Shown: positions 18,718 through 27,228 of the stretch, in pieces
How the letters are laid out: each line of letters opens with the position of its first letter
How positions within the stretch are numbered: the first letter of the stretch is position 1
Origin: Maribellus sp. YY47
GTDB taxonomy: Bacteria; Bacteroidota; Bacteroidia; Bacteroidales; Prolixibacteraceae
DNA length: 64,000 nt
Assembly (NCBI RefSeq): GCF_023111095.1
Contig: NZ_JALGYW010000010.1
Span: 67,172 to 131,171, forward strand
Reading direction: 5' to 3'
The notes under the pieces: model-generated
What the model saw: the letters and a program-made list of their open reading frames with translations, nothing else
Database searches by the model: none
Told to the model about the DNA's origin: nothing
Translations under genes and position numbers: made by a program

Positions 18718-19797
18718 ATGATTCGGATTCTTGCCATAAATCCAGGTTCCACCTCCACCAAATTTGCTGTTTATTTCGAACGCGAATGTGTGCTCAATAA
18801 AACCATCCGGCATTCGCTCGAACAGCTGATTCACTATAAAAATGTGGAAGATCAGTTTGAATTCAGAAAAGGATTGATCATCGATGCCCTGGTGGAAGAA
18901 AAGATCGACGTGGATTCCATCAAATACATCATTGGACGTGGCGGTTTGACCTATCCGCTGGAATCGGGCGTTTACCGGGTAAATAATCTGATGCTGGAAC
19001 ATCTTCAGCAGGGAGTGATGGGACATCATGCAAGCAACCTTGGGCCGATGCTGGCCGATTATATTGCGTTGCAAATTCCGGGAGCGCAGGCGTTTATGGC
19101 CGATCCGGTGGTTACGGATGAGTTGCAGGATATCGCACGTTTTTCAGGTCATCCGATGCTCGAACGGCGTTCTATTTTTCATGCCTTAAATCAAAAAGCC
19201 ACCGCCCGTATTCATGCTAAAAAGGTTGGCCGGAAGTACAGAGATTTAAACCTGATCATTGCTCACCTGGGAGGAGGGATCTCGGTGGGAGCGCACAAAG
19301 GCGGGAGAGTAATTGATGTGAACAACGCACTGGATGGGGAAGGTTGTTTTAGCCCCGAACGTTCGGGAACTCTTCCGGCGGGCCAGTTGATCGATTTGTG
19401 TTTCAGCGGAAAGCTCGAACGCGACCAGGTACGAAGAATGGTGCTCGGAGAAGGCGGCTATGTTGCCTATCTCGGAACCAACGATGCGCGGGAAGTCGAG
19501 AATCGTGCCAAGAGCGGTGATGAGAAAGCACGTATGGTACAGGAAGCACTTTTTTACCAACTCAGCAAAATGATTGGTGAAATGGCGGTTGTCCTCGAAG
19601 GCAAAGTGGATGGCATTTTACTGACGGGCGGCTTGGCCTACAGTAAGGATCTGGTTGAATATGTTCAGAAAAGAACAGCATTTATTGCGAATGTTTTTGT
19701 TTATCCGGGCGAAGATGAACTCGATGCACTGGCCATGAATGCCTTGCTGGCCGCTCAGGGCGAAGTGGAAGTAAAGGAATATCAAGGCCGGAAATAA
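18718..19797 (+). CDS. buk: Butyrate kinase (acetate/butyrate kinase family)
   Basis: This 359-residue protein carries the acetokinase-fold phosphate motif NPGSTSTK (8-15), GRGGLTYP, and the conserved LNQKATARIHA and LIIAHLGGGISVGAH (about 179-193) stretches typical of Buk. It phosphorylates butyrate or branched short-chain acids, or makes ATP from the acyl-phosphate. Its start lies one base after the ptb stop, so the two are translationally linked. No terminator is obvious after it. Confidence 0.92.
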   Translation: MIRILAINPGSTSTKFAVYFERECVLNKTIRHSLEQLIHYKNVEDQFEFRKGLIIDALVEEKIDVDSIKYIIGRGGLTYPLESGVYRVNNLMLEHLQQGVMGHHASNLGPMLADYIALQIPGAQAFMADPVVTDELQDIARFSGHPMLERRSIFHALNQKATARIHAKKVGRKYRDLNLIIAHLGGGISVGAHKGGRVIDVNNALDGEGCFSPERSGTLPAGQLIDLCFSGKLERDQVRRMVLGEGGYVAYLGTNDAREVENRAKSGDEKARMVQEALFYQLSKMIGEMAVVLEGKVDGILLTGGLAYSKDLVEYVQKRTAFIANVFVYPGEDELDALAMNALLAAQGEVEVKEYQGRK

Positions 19798-20267
19798 AAG
19801 CCTGAATGCTTTAATGAAGGAATGAGCTTCGAGACCTGCACTTAGTGGATTACAGGCGCTTGGCGCATAACCAGACAGGGGCAAAGAGCAAGGGGCATGG
19901 AGCAGAGCATAGAGTCGCTGTTTATTGGTTACTTGTCATTCTGGGTAATGCAAAAATGCATCAATGTTATAATGCTAGAATAAGCCGCAAGCCACAAATG
20001 ATTGGTTATTCAATATTGGATATTGATTATTCAGTCTTCAATCTCATCAATCCATTCAATCTACCTCCATTTGTGTTTTTCAGCATAGTTCACTAAATTG
20101 TATCCACGTGATAGAACCGGGGAAAGGCAGTTTTACATTAAATCAACCATTATCATGTGCCCGGTTAACAAAACAAGACGCTTTGCATCTGTTGCAATTG
20201 GTATTCTGATTTTCGAGAACAGAATAGCTACACTTTCCAAATTAAAAAACTTTAAACCCCTCGAGTT
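19798..20267. other. 470-bp intergenic region, low complexity, no gene seen
   Basis: The left part contains GGGGCAAAGAGC/GGGGCATGGAGC-like degenerate repeats (about 19876-19912), and about 20003-20034 is an AT-rich, nearly self-complementary stretch (TTCAATATTGGATATTGA). Such intergenic debris is common in this group. I see no convincing ORF. Confidence 0.35.
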
Positions 20268-20978
20268 ATGGCATCCATAAATCGTTTTGCCGACTTGCAT
20301 TGTCATCCGCACAGGCGATCGTTCAATTGGCTGCATAAAAACCGCAGGCCCGAATCAAAACGTAAATACACGCCCTGGTGGATTATTCTGCCCAAAAGAA
20401 AAGCCGAAGAGAAGGGGAAGCGCGCGGCTGCTTATACGCAGTGTGATCTGGCCAAGATCAACAACGGACATCTCAAACTGGCTTTTGTTTCGCTTTATCC
20501 GCTCGGAAAGGGGTGGGTCACCGGACGAAAAGATTCGACCGAAGTGGTGGCAAGGAATCTGGAAAAATACCTGGGAGATAATCTGTTGAATGAAGCTGTG
20601 AGTGCTTTTCTAAACCGTTTTTTACAGTTTATCGGAAATGCCAAAGGAGGCGACCTGGCAGTTCGCGATTTTATTCAGGCTATCTACATGAAAATTCCTT
20701 TGCGAAGAATCAACTTTGTGCAAAGCAGGAAGTACAATTATTTCAATGAGTTAAAAGAGGAACGGGAGTTTCTATTGAAATCAAATGCGACGGAAAGCAG
20801 TACCAAACTATACATCCCGTTTTACAAACGAATTTTTGTCAGCAAAAAGAAGGTACTGAAGAAGGAAGCCGAAAGCCTTTCTGCAACAGGCGCTTATTAC
20901 CTGGCGTTGAACGGGGAAAACGTTGAAGAGATAATCGCACAGGACAAAACGGCATTTGTATTAACCATTGAGAGTTAA
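20268..20978 (+). pseudogene. C-terminally truncated M19-like (membrane dipeptidase family) hydrolase
   Basis: The protein starts MASINRFADLHCHPH, with the DLHCH metal-binding start of a Bacteroidota-specific branch of renal-dipeptidase-like hydrolases. Residues up to about 235 follow the family, but the chain stops at AFVLTIES, where complete members continue with the rest of the metal site (LTIEGAH and beyond); about half of the domain is absent. The stop overlaps the stop of the convergent LacI gene (20975-20978), so the missing part was probably lost in a rearrangement at this junction. Residual function is unlikely. The comparison with full-length relatives is from memory and should be aligned. 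Confidence 0.55.
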
Positions 20979-21991
20979 TTCTTAATGGAAGATTGACGCA
21001 CCACAAGGTCGATCGGGAGAACGATTCGTTTACTGATATTTTCACCTTTGACAAGCAGTTCAAAAAACAGTTCGGCTGCTGCTTTTCCCATTTCAAAGGT
21101 GGGGTGGCTAACCGAAGTTAAGGGCGGATCGACAACGATGGAATGAAATTCATCCGTAAAACCTGCCAAAGAAATATCGTCAGGAATTTTAAATCCCTGC
21201 TTTTTGATTTCGATCATCGCTGCAAATGCAATGGTATCGTTCATCCCGAAGATTGCATCCGGAGGGTTTGGTAGTTGCAGAAGCTGTTGTGTGGCTAACC
21301 TGGCTTCTTCAATACTGAGATTACAATTCACTAAAAGCTGAGGATCGAAATCAATATGACACTCTTCCAAACCTTTTAAGTAACCTATTTTCCGATTCCT
21401 GGAAATATTCAGATGCCCTGGTCCTGAAATGTAAGCGATTCTTCGACAGCCGTTTTCATAGAAATGTCGGGTGATCATTTGCGTAGCTTCTTCTCCGTTA
21501 GCCAAAACTGCGGGAACGCTAAGATCTTCACAAACCCGATCGAAAAACACCAGCGGAATTTCATTTTCAATAAGTTTATGAAAATGCGAAAATTCGTCGG
21601 TTTCCTGGCTCAAACACACAATCAGGCCTTCTACCCTTGAGTTGAGAAGATTATCTACCGATTCAATTTCTTTTTGCATCGACTCGTTGGAAGAAGAAAT
21701 AACGATGAAATACCCGTGTTCTTTGGCTACTTTTTCAATCCCTGAAATAATGGACGAATAGAAATGGGTATTGATATCAGGAACAATCACCCCGATCATT
21801 TTTGTTTGCTGGCGTAATAAACCCATGGCCAGCGGATTGGGAGTGTAATGCCGTTCATTGGCCAGTTGCTGAATTTTTCGGGTTAGCTCCGGACTGATAT
21901 CTGGATGATTTTTCAGAGCACGCGAAACTGTTGAAATGGAAACACCAAGTTCGGTTGCCAGGTCTTTCAAAGATGTATGTCGCTTGCTCAT
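20975..21991 (-). CDS. LacI-family transcriptional regulator
   Basis: The 338-residue protein has an N-terminal LacI helix-turn-helix and hinge helix (SLKDLATELGVSISTVSRAL at 7-26; YTPNPLAMGLLRQ) and a periplasmic-binding-protein-like sugar domain (MIGVIVPDINTHFYSSII to the C-terminal LPIDLVVRQSS). It faces the L-sugar operon at 22168-28905 across a 176-bp gap that holds a 28-bp palindrome, so it very probably represses or controls that operon and itself. The effector is likely a sugar or sugar phosphate of that pathway. Its -7 element TACATTTG lies at 22018-22011. Confidence 0.92.
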   Translation of the reverse strand: MSKRHTSLKDLATELGVSISTVSRALKNHPDISPELTRKIQQLANERHYTPNPLAMGLLRQQTKMIGVIVPDINTHFYSSIISGIEKVAKEHGYFIVISSSNESMQKEIESVDNLLNSRVEGLIVCLSQETDEFSHFHKLIENEIPLVFFDRVCEDLSVPAVLANGEEATQMITRHFYENGCRRIAYISGPGHLNISRNRKIGYLKGLEECHIDFDPQLLVNCNLSIEEARLATQQLLQLPNPPDAIFGMNDTIAFAAMIEIKKQGFKIPDDISLAGFTDEFHSIVVDPPLTSVSHPTFEMGKAAAELFFELLVKGENISKRIVLPIDLVVRQSSIKN

Positions 21992-22010
21992 TTTTATTGC
22001 TTATGATTAG

Positions 22011-22018
22011 CAAATGTA
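22011..22018 (-). promoter_or_regulatory. -7 promoter element of the LacI-family gene
   Basis: TACATTTG on the minus strand fully matches TAnnTTTG, 20 bp before the ATG. The palindrome at 22053-22080 lies just upstream of where the -33 element should be. Confidence 0.5.
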
Positions 22019-22052
22019 AAGAATTTTAATGTTTGAAAGCATTTTTTCTTTC

Positions 22053-22080
22053 CCGCAAAGCTTTGCGAAAAGCTTTGCGG
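22053..22080. promoter_or_regulatory. LacI-type operator: 28-bp perfect inverted repeat
   Basis: CCGCAAAGCTTT, then GCGA, then AAAGCTTTGCGG: two perfect 12-bp arms with a 4-nt centre. A second perfect palindrome, CGCAAAGCTTTGCG (22054-22067), is nested in it. It lies between the divergent lacI-type gene and the epimerase operon, as expected for a LacI-family operator serving both. Confidence 0.75.
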
Positions 22081-22167
22081 AAATTTTGCTTAAAGTGCAG
22101 TATTGCAGGCAACTAAAAGTTTTGTGAGATTTGTGATTGAAAACAAATAACCATAAAATATTTTAAA

Positions 22168-23148
22168 ATGAAAAAGAGAGCGTTAGTTGCGGGTGCAGGA
22201 GGTTTTATTGCCGGTCATTTAACCCGAAAATTACTGGAAATGGGCTACGAAGTAAGGGCCGTAGATAAGAAACCGATCAACACGTGGTATCAGGTACACG
22301 ATGAGGCTGATAACCTGGTGCTGGATTTGAATTCAAAGGAAAATTGTTACGCGGCTGTTAATGGTAATTACGAAGTGTTTAACCTGGCAGCCGATATGGG
22401 CGGTATGGGATTTATTGAAAGCCATAAAGCTGATTGCATGTTGAGTGTGCTGATCAATACTCATTTGCTGATGGCAGCGCGCGATTTAGGGGCAACACGG
22501 TTTTTTTATGCATCTTCAGCGTGTGTATACAATGGTGAAAAACAAACCGATCCTAATAATCCCGGACTGAAAGAATCGGATGCTTATCCTGCCCTGGCTG
22601 AAGATGGTTACGGCTGGGAAAAATTGTTTTCGGAAAGGATGTGTCGTCATTTTCGCGAAGATTATGGCATTACAACCCGGGTAGCGCGTTTTCATAATGT
22701 CTACGGGCCTTACGGTACTTTTGATGGCGGACGGGAAAAAGCTCCGGCTGCCATGTGCCGGAAAATAATAGAAGGTGAGTTGTATGGGAAAGACGAGATT
22801 ATTATCTGGGGAGACGGTGAGCAGACCCGCTCGTTTATGTACATCGACGATTGTGTGGAAGGCATTCTGAAGATAATGTACAGCAACATTGAAGAACCGA
22901 TCAATCTGGGAAGTGATGAAATGGTTTCCATCAATCAGTTGGTTGACATAGTGGAAGACATTGCCGGATTCAAGCTTAGAAGAACATACGACCTTGACGC
23001 ACCTAAAGGAGTACGAGGCCGCAACAGCGATAACACTTTAATCAGGGAATACCTCAACTGGGCGCCTTCGTATCCGCTTTCGGAAGGAATGAAAAAGACC
23101 TATGCCTGGATTAAGGAACAAATGCTCTCTGGAAACAAAGTTTACTAA
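22168..23148 (+). CDS. GDP-mannose 3,5-epimerase-like SDR
   Basis: This 326-residue extended SDR has the NAD motif GAGGFIAG (9-16) and resembles plant GDP-mannose 3,5-epimerase along its length (AADMGGMGFIESH, FFYASSACVY, KESDAYP, RFHNVYGPYGTFDGGREKAP, QTRSFMYIDDCVEG, GSDEMVSINQLV, GVRGRNSDN). The plant catalytic residues Cys145, Tyr174, Lys178 and Lys217 correspond to Cys119, Tyr148, Lys152 and Lys191 here, all at a constant offset of 26. The enzyme would make GDP-L-galactose (and GDP-L-gulose) from GDP-mannose. It is the first gene of the LacI-controlled operon, which also holds GDP-mannose synthesis (26070-27149). Confidence 0.85.
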   Translation: MKKRALVAGAGGFIAGHLTRKLLEMGYEVRAVDKKPINTWYQVHDEADNLVLDLNSKENCYAAVNGNYEVFNLAADMGGMGFIESHKADCMLSVLINTHLLMAARDLGATRFFYASSACVYNGEKQTDPNNPGLKESDAYPALAEDGYGWEKLFSERMCRHFREDYGITTRVARFHNVYGPYGTFDGGREKAPAAMCRKIIEGELYGKDEIIIWGDGEQTRSFMYIDDCVEGILKIMYSNIEEPINLGSDEMVSINQLVDIVEDIAGFKLRRTYDLDAPKGVRGRNSDNTLIREYLNWAPSYPLSEGMKKTYAWIKEQMLSGNKVY

Positions 23149-23218
23149 TCTGAAAGGGTAGAAGCGTGAGTTTTGAGAAGCTTCATAACTCATGCTTCAC
23201 TGTTTTAAAAACTGAATT

Positions 23219-24355
23219 ATGAGCGACAAAATAGTAATGGTAAGCGGATGTTACGATCTGCTTCATGCCGGACATATCGCCTTTTTTAAAACTGCTGCGC
23301 AATACGGTAAGCTTCATGTTTACGTTGGTCAGGATGAGAACATTCGTTTATTGAAAGGGAAAGCTCCTTATTTTTCGCAGGAAGAACGAAGGTTCATGGT
23401 GGGGGCAGTAAGGTATGTGGAAAATGCCAGCATTGCGTCAGGTTCGGGAATGCTCGATTTTGAACAGGACATGAAAGATCTGAAACCGGATATTTTTATT
23501 GTGAATCATGATGGTTTTACTGAAGGGAAAAAACAATTGTGCGAACAAAATGGGGTGGAGCTGATCGTACTTGACAGAACTCCCGAAGAAGGTCTACCCA
23601 CACGCTCAAGTTCCGGTTCAAAAAAAGATTTGAAGTTTCCTTACCGGGTTTGTTTAGCCGGTGGCTGGATCGATCAGCCATGGGTTTCTGAAATACACCC
23701 GGGTTCAGTTGTTGTCGCACAAATATGGCCAACAATTGATTTCAACGATCGTTCGGGTATGGCCACAAGTTCCCGTAAAGTCGCTCTTGAGTTATGGGGA
23801 GACCGATACCCCGAAGGTGATCCGGTTCGCAATGCGCAGTTGCTTTTTGGTGCTGAAAATCCCCCGGGATCGGAGTACATTGCCGGTACGCAGGATCATA
23901 TCGGTTTGTTGTTGCCCGGCATTTCGAGGCTTGATTACGACGGGAAATTCTGGCCCAAACACATTGAAAATACAATTGATACTGAAACGTGCAATTGGTT
24001 GTCGTCAGTATTAAATTTTGCGCCACTTCAGCCGCGGCCCGAAGGTTACGATCCGATTCAGAAAAGAAATCTGGATTCAAAAATTATCAGGCGTTTGGGT
24101 GAATCGGGAAAAGCTTGTTACGAAGCGATTTTAAAAAAAGATGTCCACCAACTGGGGGAGTCCATGAAAGCTACGTTTTTGGCCTGGAGCGAAATGCTTC
24201 CTTACACCGTTCCTGGATGGGTAATGCAAGAAATGGAAGCAAATTATTTTCCAAAATATAGTGGAGCCATAACATCCGGGAGTGGCGGCGGTTATGTGGT
24301 TTTTCCATCAGAGGAAGAAATTGAGGGCACCTTTAAAATCAAGGTCAGAGTATAG
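23219..24355 (+). CDS. Bifunctional cytidylyltransferase-fold nucleotidyltransferase / GHMP sugar kinase fusion
   Basis: Residues 1-138 are a cytidylyltransferase-like domain with the start GCYDLLHAGH (10-19, HxGH motif) and TRSSS at 128-132. Residues 141-378 resemble a GHMP kinase of the HddA/fucokinase kind: RVCLAGGWIDQPW near 143, SGMATSS at 179-185, GTQD at 223-226 and the late glycine loop TSGSGGGY. The predicted job is to phosphorylate a free or phosphorylated sugar at C1 and then form an NDP-sugar. The L-fucose enzyme FKP joins the same two activities but in this same general order with an unrelated pyrophosphorylase domain. The neighbours (GDP-mannose 3,5-epimerase, fucose-type permease, mutarotase) suggest an L-galactose-, L-gulose- or L-fucose-like substrate. 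The 240-residue kinase part is short for the family. Confidence 0.72.
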   Translation: MSDKIVMVSGCYDLLHAGHIAFFKTAAQYGKLHVYVGQDENIRLLKGKAPYFSQEERRFMVGAVRYVENASIASGSGMLDFEQDMKDLKPDIFIVNHDGFTEGKKQLCEQNGVELIVLDRTPEEGLPTRSSSGSKKDLKFPYRVCLAGGWIDQPWVSEIHPGSVVVAQIWPTIDFNDRSGMATSSRKVALELWGDRYPEGDPVRNAQLLFGAENPPGSEYIAGTQDHIGLLLPGISRLDYDGKFWPKHIENTIDTETCNWLSSVLNFAPLQPRPEGYDPIQKRNLDSKIIRRLGESGKACYEAILKKDVHQLGESMKATFLAWSEMLPYTVPGWVMQEMEANYFPKYSGAITSGSGGGYVVFPSEEEIEGTFKIKVRV

Positions 24356-24382
24356 AACTTTCTCAAGCAAAAAACCAAAACT

Positions 24383-26038
24383 ATGAACAAACAAATTCTT
24401 TCGATAGCCTTTTTCAGTCTCTTTTTTTCTATTGCTTGTGTTGCTCAGGATATTGAACGCGAACGCCCAAAGGATTGGGAAAGCCTGGTAAAAGGAGGTG
24501 CTTTTATCGACAGGTTTGAACCAATTCCTGTTTTAGGTGAATTAAGATCGGATGTTTGGGGCTGGAAAGCAGTACTGCCGCGCTATGTCGATAATGGAAT
24601 TGAGGATTCGGATTGGTCGTACTGGGGAGGAAATATCATTGTTGGTTCCGACAGTCTTTATCATTTGATTGTTTGTCGCTGGCCGGAAAAAAATGAGAAA
24701 GGCCATATGTACTGGAGTAACTCAGAAGTAGTGCAGGCTGTTTCCAAAAATCGTTTTGGCCCCTACACCGTTGAAGGTGAGGCCATAGGGAAAGGGCATA
24801 ATCCGGAGGTATTTCAATTAAAAGATGGCAGGTATGTTATATATGTAATTGGTGCCTGTTATATCTCTGATTCTTTAAACGGTCCATGGGAAAAGCAGCA
24901 TTTTGAATTTGATCCGCGGGACAGAAAGATTATTGAAGGATTATCAAACCTGACATTTACAAAACGCGAAGATGGATCAGTTTTGATGATTTGCCGCGGC
25001 GGGGGAGTCTGGATTAGTCAGACCGGAATTTCACCTTACTATCAGGTTAGTAACAAGAGTGCCTATCCTGCTTTTGACGGCCGTTATGAAGACCCCGTGG
25101 TTTGGAGAACCGGATTTCAATACCACATGATCGTCAACGATTGGTATGGCCGAATTGCATACTACCTGCGGTCGAAAGACGGAATAAACTGGAAACTTGA
25201 ACCGGGAGAGGCCTACGAACCCGGGATTGCCAATTATACAGATGGTACAAAGGAAGAGTGGTATAAATACGAACGTTTAAAGATTTTACAGGATGAGTGG
25301 GGAAGAGCTATTCAGGCCAATTTTGCGGTAATCGATACTTCGAAGTGGGGCGATCTGGGGAATGACCGTCATAGTTCAAAGAATATTTCAATTCCTTTAG
25401 TGAAAGAGCGTTTTATTTCAGTTCTGAATAAAAAGAAGATTGAGTCTAAAACAGAAACCATCGGATTAAAAATTTCAGCAGAGAACGATTTTGATCCGTT
25501 AACAGAAATAAATGTTGAATCGCTGAGATTTGGAGCTTCCGAGGAAGTAAACTTTGGCGGGGGATGCAAAGCACTTTCTTCGTCAGCCGATGGGAAAGAT
25601 TTGATCGTCAACTTTGACGGGAACGGAAATGGTTTTACCGATGTAGATTTTGCAGGGAAATTGGTTGGTGAAACCAATCAGGGGAAGCTGATAATCGGAT
25701 ATTCAAAGCTACCGGGAGTCGAGTACCTTGAATCCTTTTTATCAGCCCGAAAACCTGTTCTTTCCATGGCAGGCGATCAAATGGAATTAAAGTTTGAGGT
25801 TCAGAACTTTGGGCAGGTTGAGTCGGCGGTTTCTGAATGGGAAATTGCGGTGGGAACAGGTTCTGATACAATCGTTTTAAACGGAAAGATTGGAAGTTTA
25901 AAACCGTACGAGAAAACAGAAATTGTAAAGAAGATTTCAAAAAGTATTCAAAAGGAAAAGGAAATTCCGGCGACGATTACTTTAAAGAATAATCGGCAGA
26001 AATTACCAATTTTTGAGGGGAAAATAAATTTGGATTAG
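24383..26038 (+). CDS. Secreted beta-propeller glycoside hydrolase (GH43/GH117-like)
   Basis: A signal peptide (residues 1-21, ending ACVAQ) starts this 551-residue protein. Residues 40-340 look like a five-bladed propeller glycosidase: DWSYWGGNIIVG, GHNPEVFQLKDGRYVIYVIG, GRYEDPVVW, YHMIVNDWYGRIAYYLRSKDG and QANFAVID, with acidic residues at the blade starts as in GH43/GH117-type enzymes. Residues 350-551 form a beta-sandwich extension. It is placed between the kinase fusion and manC with short gaps, so it probably frees the sugar that the operon imports. GH117 enzymes act on 3,6-anhydro-L-galactose, which fits an L-galactose theme, but the family assignment here is by eye only. Confidence 0.6.
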   Translation: MNKQILSIAFFSLFFSIACVAQDIERERPKDWESLVKGGAFIDRFEPIPVLGELRSDVWGWKAVLPRYVDNGIEDSDWSYWGGNIIVGSDSLYHLIVCRWPEKNEKGHMYWSNSEVVQAVSKNRFGPYTVEGEAIGKGHNPEVFQLKDGRYVIYVIGACYISDSLNGPWEKQHFEFDPRDRKIIEGLSNLTFTKREDGSVLMICRGGGVWISQTGISPYYQVSNKSAYPAFDGRYEDPVVWRTGFQYHMIVNDWYGRIAYYLRSKDGINWKLEPGEAYEPGIANYTDGTKEEWYKYERLKILQDEWGRAIQANFAVIDTSKWGDLGNDRHSSKNISIPLVKERFISVLNKKKIESKTETIGLKISAENDFDPLTEINVESLRFGASEEVNFGGGCKALSSSADGKDLIVNFDGNGNGFTDVDFAGKLVGETNQGKLIIGYSKLPGVEYLESFLSARKPVLSMAGDQMELKFEVQNFGQVESAVSEWEIAVGTGSDTIVLNGKIGSLKPYEKTEIVKKISKSIQKEKEIPATITLKNNRQKLPIFEGKINLD

Positions 26039-26069
26039 TATTTTCACCGGTCCATAGAAATCTTTACCA

Positions 26070-27149
26070 ATGAATATGCTATATACCCTTATCATGGCTG
26101 GCGGTTCAGGAACCAGATTCTGGCCCAGAAGCAAAAACGCACGACCCAAACAATACCTGAATATTTTTGGGGACAATTCGCTGTTGGAGGAAACCATTGA
26201 CCGTTTTGCGACCTTCACCGAAAAAGAAAACATTTACATCGTTTCGAGTGCCACACAGTCAGAAGTGCTGGAGAAGCAGGCATCCATGCTTCCCAAGGCA
26301 AACCTGATTTATGAGCCTGTTGGAAGAAACACTTTACCCTGTATCGGATTGGCGGCGATGTATGCCGAAAAAGAAAATCCGGATGGGATTATGGTGGTTT
26401 CTCCGTCAGATCACCTGATTCAGAACAACGAACTTTTTAAAGACACGGTGCTGGCCGCCGTAAAAATTGCCGATGAACGCAATGGTATTGTCACTATTGG
26501 AATTACGCCTTCGTATCCGGCAACCGGGTATGGCTATGTTCAGACTGCCGAGGATATTACGGGGAAAGAAAAGATCCGCCAGTTTAAAGTGGCTCGTTTC
26601 GTGGAGAAACCCAACGAAGAAGTAGCTTCGGAATACCTGAAACAAGGAGGCTTTTTCTGGAACAGCGGCTTATTTGTGTTCAAAGTTTCAGTGTTTTTGG
26701 AAGCAGTTGAAAAATTCGCTCCGGCTCTGTACGCCGATTTGCGGAAAATTCAGGCTGATTTAGGAAAACCGGAATATCCTCAAACACTCGATACGATTTA
26801 TCGCGCTGTAGAAAGCATTTCGGTGGATTACGGAATTATGGAACATGCTGAAAACATATACCTGGTGGAGGGAAATTTCGACTGGAACGACCTCGGGAGC
26901 TGGGAGTCGGTTTACCTGACCGATAAAAAGGATGAGAATGGAAATGCGGGCGCCGGTGAAGCTATAATGGTGGATACCCAAAACTCGTATGTTTATTCCG
27001 ACGAAGGACTGGTTGCAGTGGTCGGGCTCGAAGATGTGATTGTGGTGAAAGACGGCAACACAACCCTGGTGTGCAGGCGCGATAAAGCCGAAGATGTGAA
27101 AAAGATTGTGGAACAACTTAAGAAAGATAACAAAAACCAATACCTGTAA
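26070..27149 (+). CDS. manC: Mannose-1-phosphate guanylyltransferase
   Basis: The 359-residue protein has the sugar-nucleotidyltransferase start LIMAGGSGTRFWPRS (7-21), PKQY, VVSPSDHLI, the FVEKP motif, and NSGLFVF, all typical of ManC-type GDP-mannose pyrophosphorylases. It lacks the C-terminal isomerase domain of longer bifunctional ManC. The product GDP-mannose is the substrate of the epimerase encoded at 22168-23148, which supports a short de novo route to GDP-L-galactose within this operon. It could also serve general GDP-mannose or GDP-fucose supply. Confidence 0.92.
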   Translation: MNMLYTLIMAGGSGTRFWPRSKNARPKQYLNIFGDNSLLEETIDRFATFTEKENIYIVSSATQSEVLEKQASMLPKANLIYEPVGRNTLPCIGLAAMYAEKENPDGIMVVSPSDHLIQNNELFKDTVLAAVKIADERNGIVTIGITPSYPATGYGYVQTAEDITGKEKIRQFKVARFVEKPNEEVASEYLKQGGFFWNSGLFVFKVSVFLEAVEKFAPALYADLRKIQADLGKPEYPQTLDTIYRAVESISVDYGIMEHAENIYLVEGNFDWNDLGSWESVYLTDKKDENGNAGAGEAIMVDTQNSYVYSDEGLVAVVGLEDVIVVKDGNTTLVCRRDKAEDVKKIVEQLKKDNKNQYL

Positions 27150-27170
27150 AATTTCAACCAATAAAACTTC

Positions 27171-27205
27171 TCAGGTGCTGTTGTGAACTAAAAGATTGCA
27201 CCTGA
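27171..27205 (+). promoter_or_regulatory. Intercistronic hairpin between manC and the permease gene
   Basis: TCAGGTGC (27171-27178) and GCACCTGA (27198-27205) form an 8-bp stem with a 19-nt loop. No T-run follows, so it looks more like an RNA-stability or processing element than a terminator. It could set different mRNA levels on its two sides. Confidence 0.4.
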
Positions 27206-27228
27206 AATCAAATTTAAACTAAAACCAA

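Noticed and set aside
19845-20096. Short ORF of 83 residues between buk and the dipeptidase remnant
   Set aside because: It lies in degenerate repeat and AT-rich sequence and shows no protein-like pattern.
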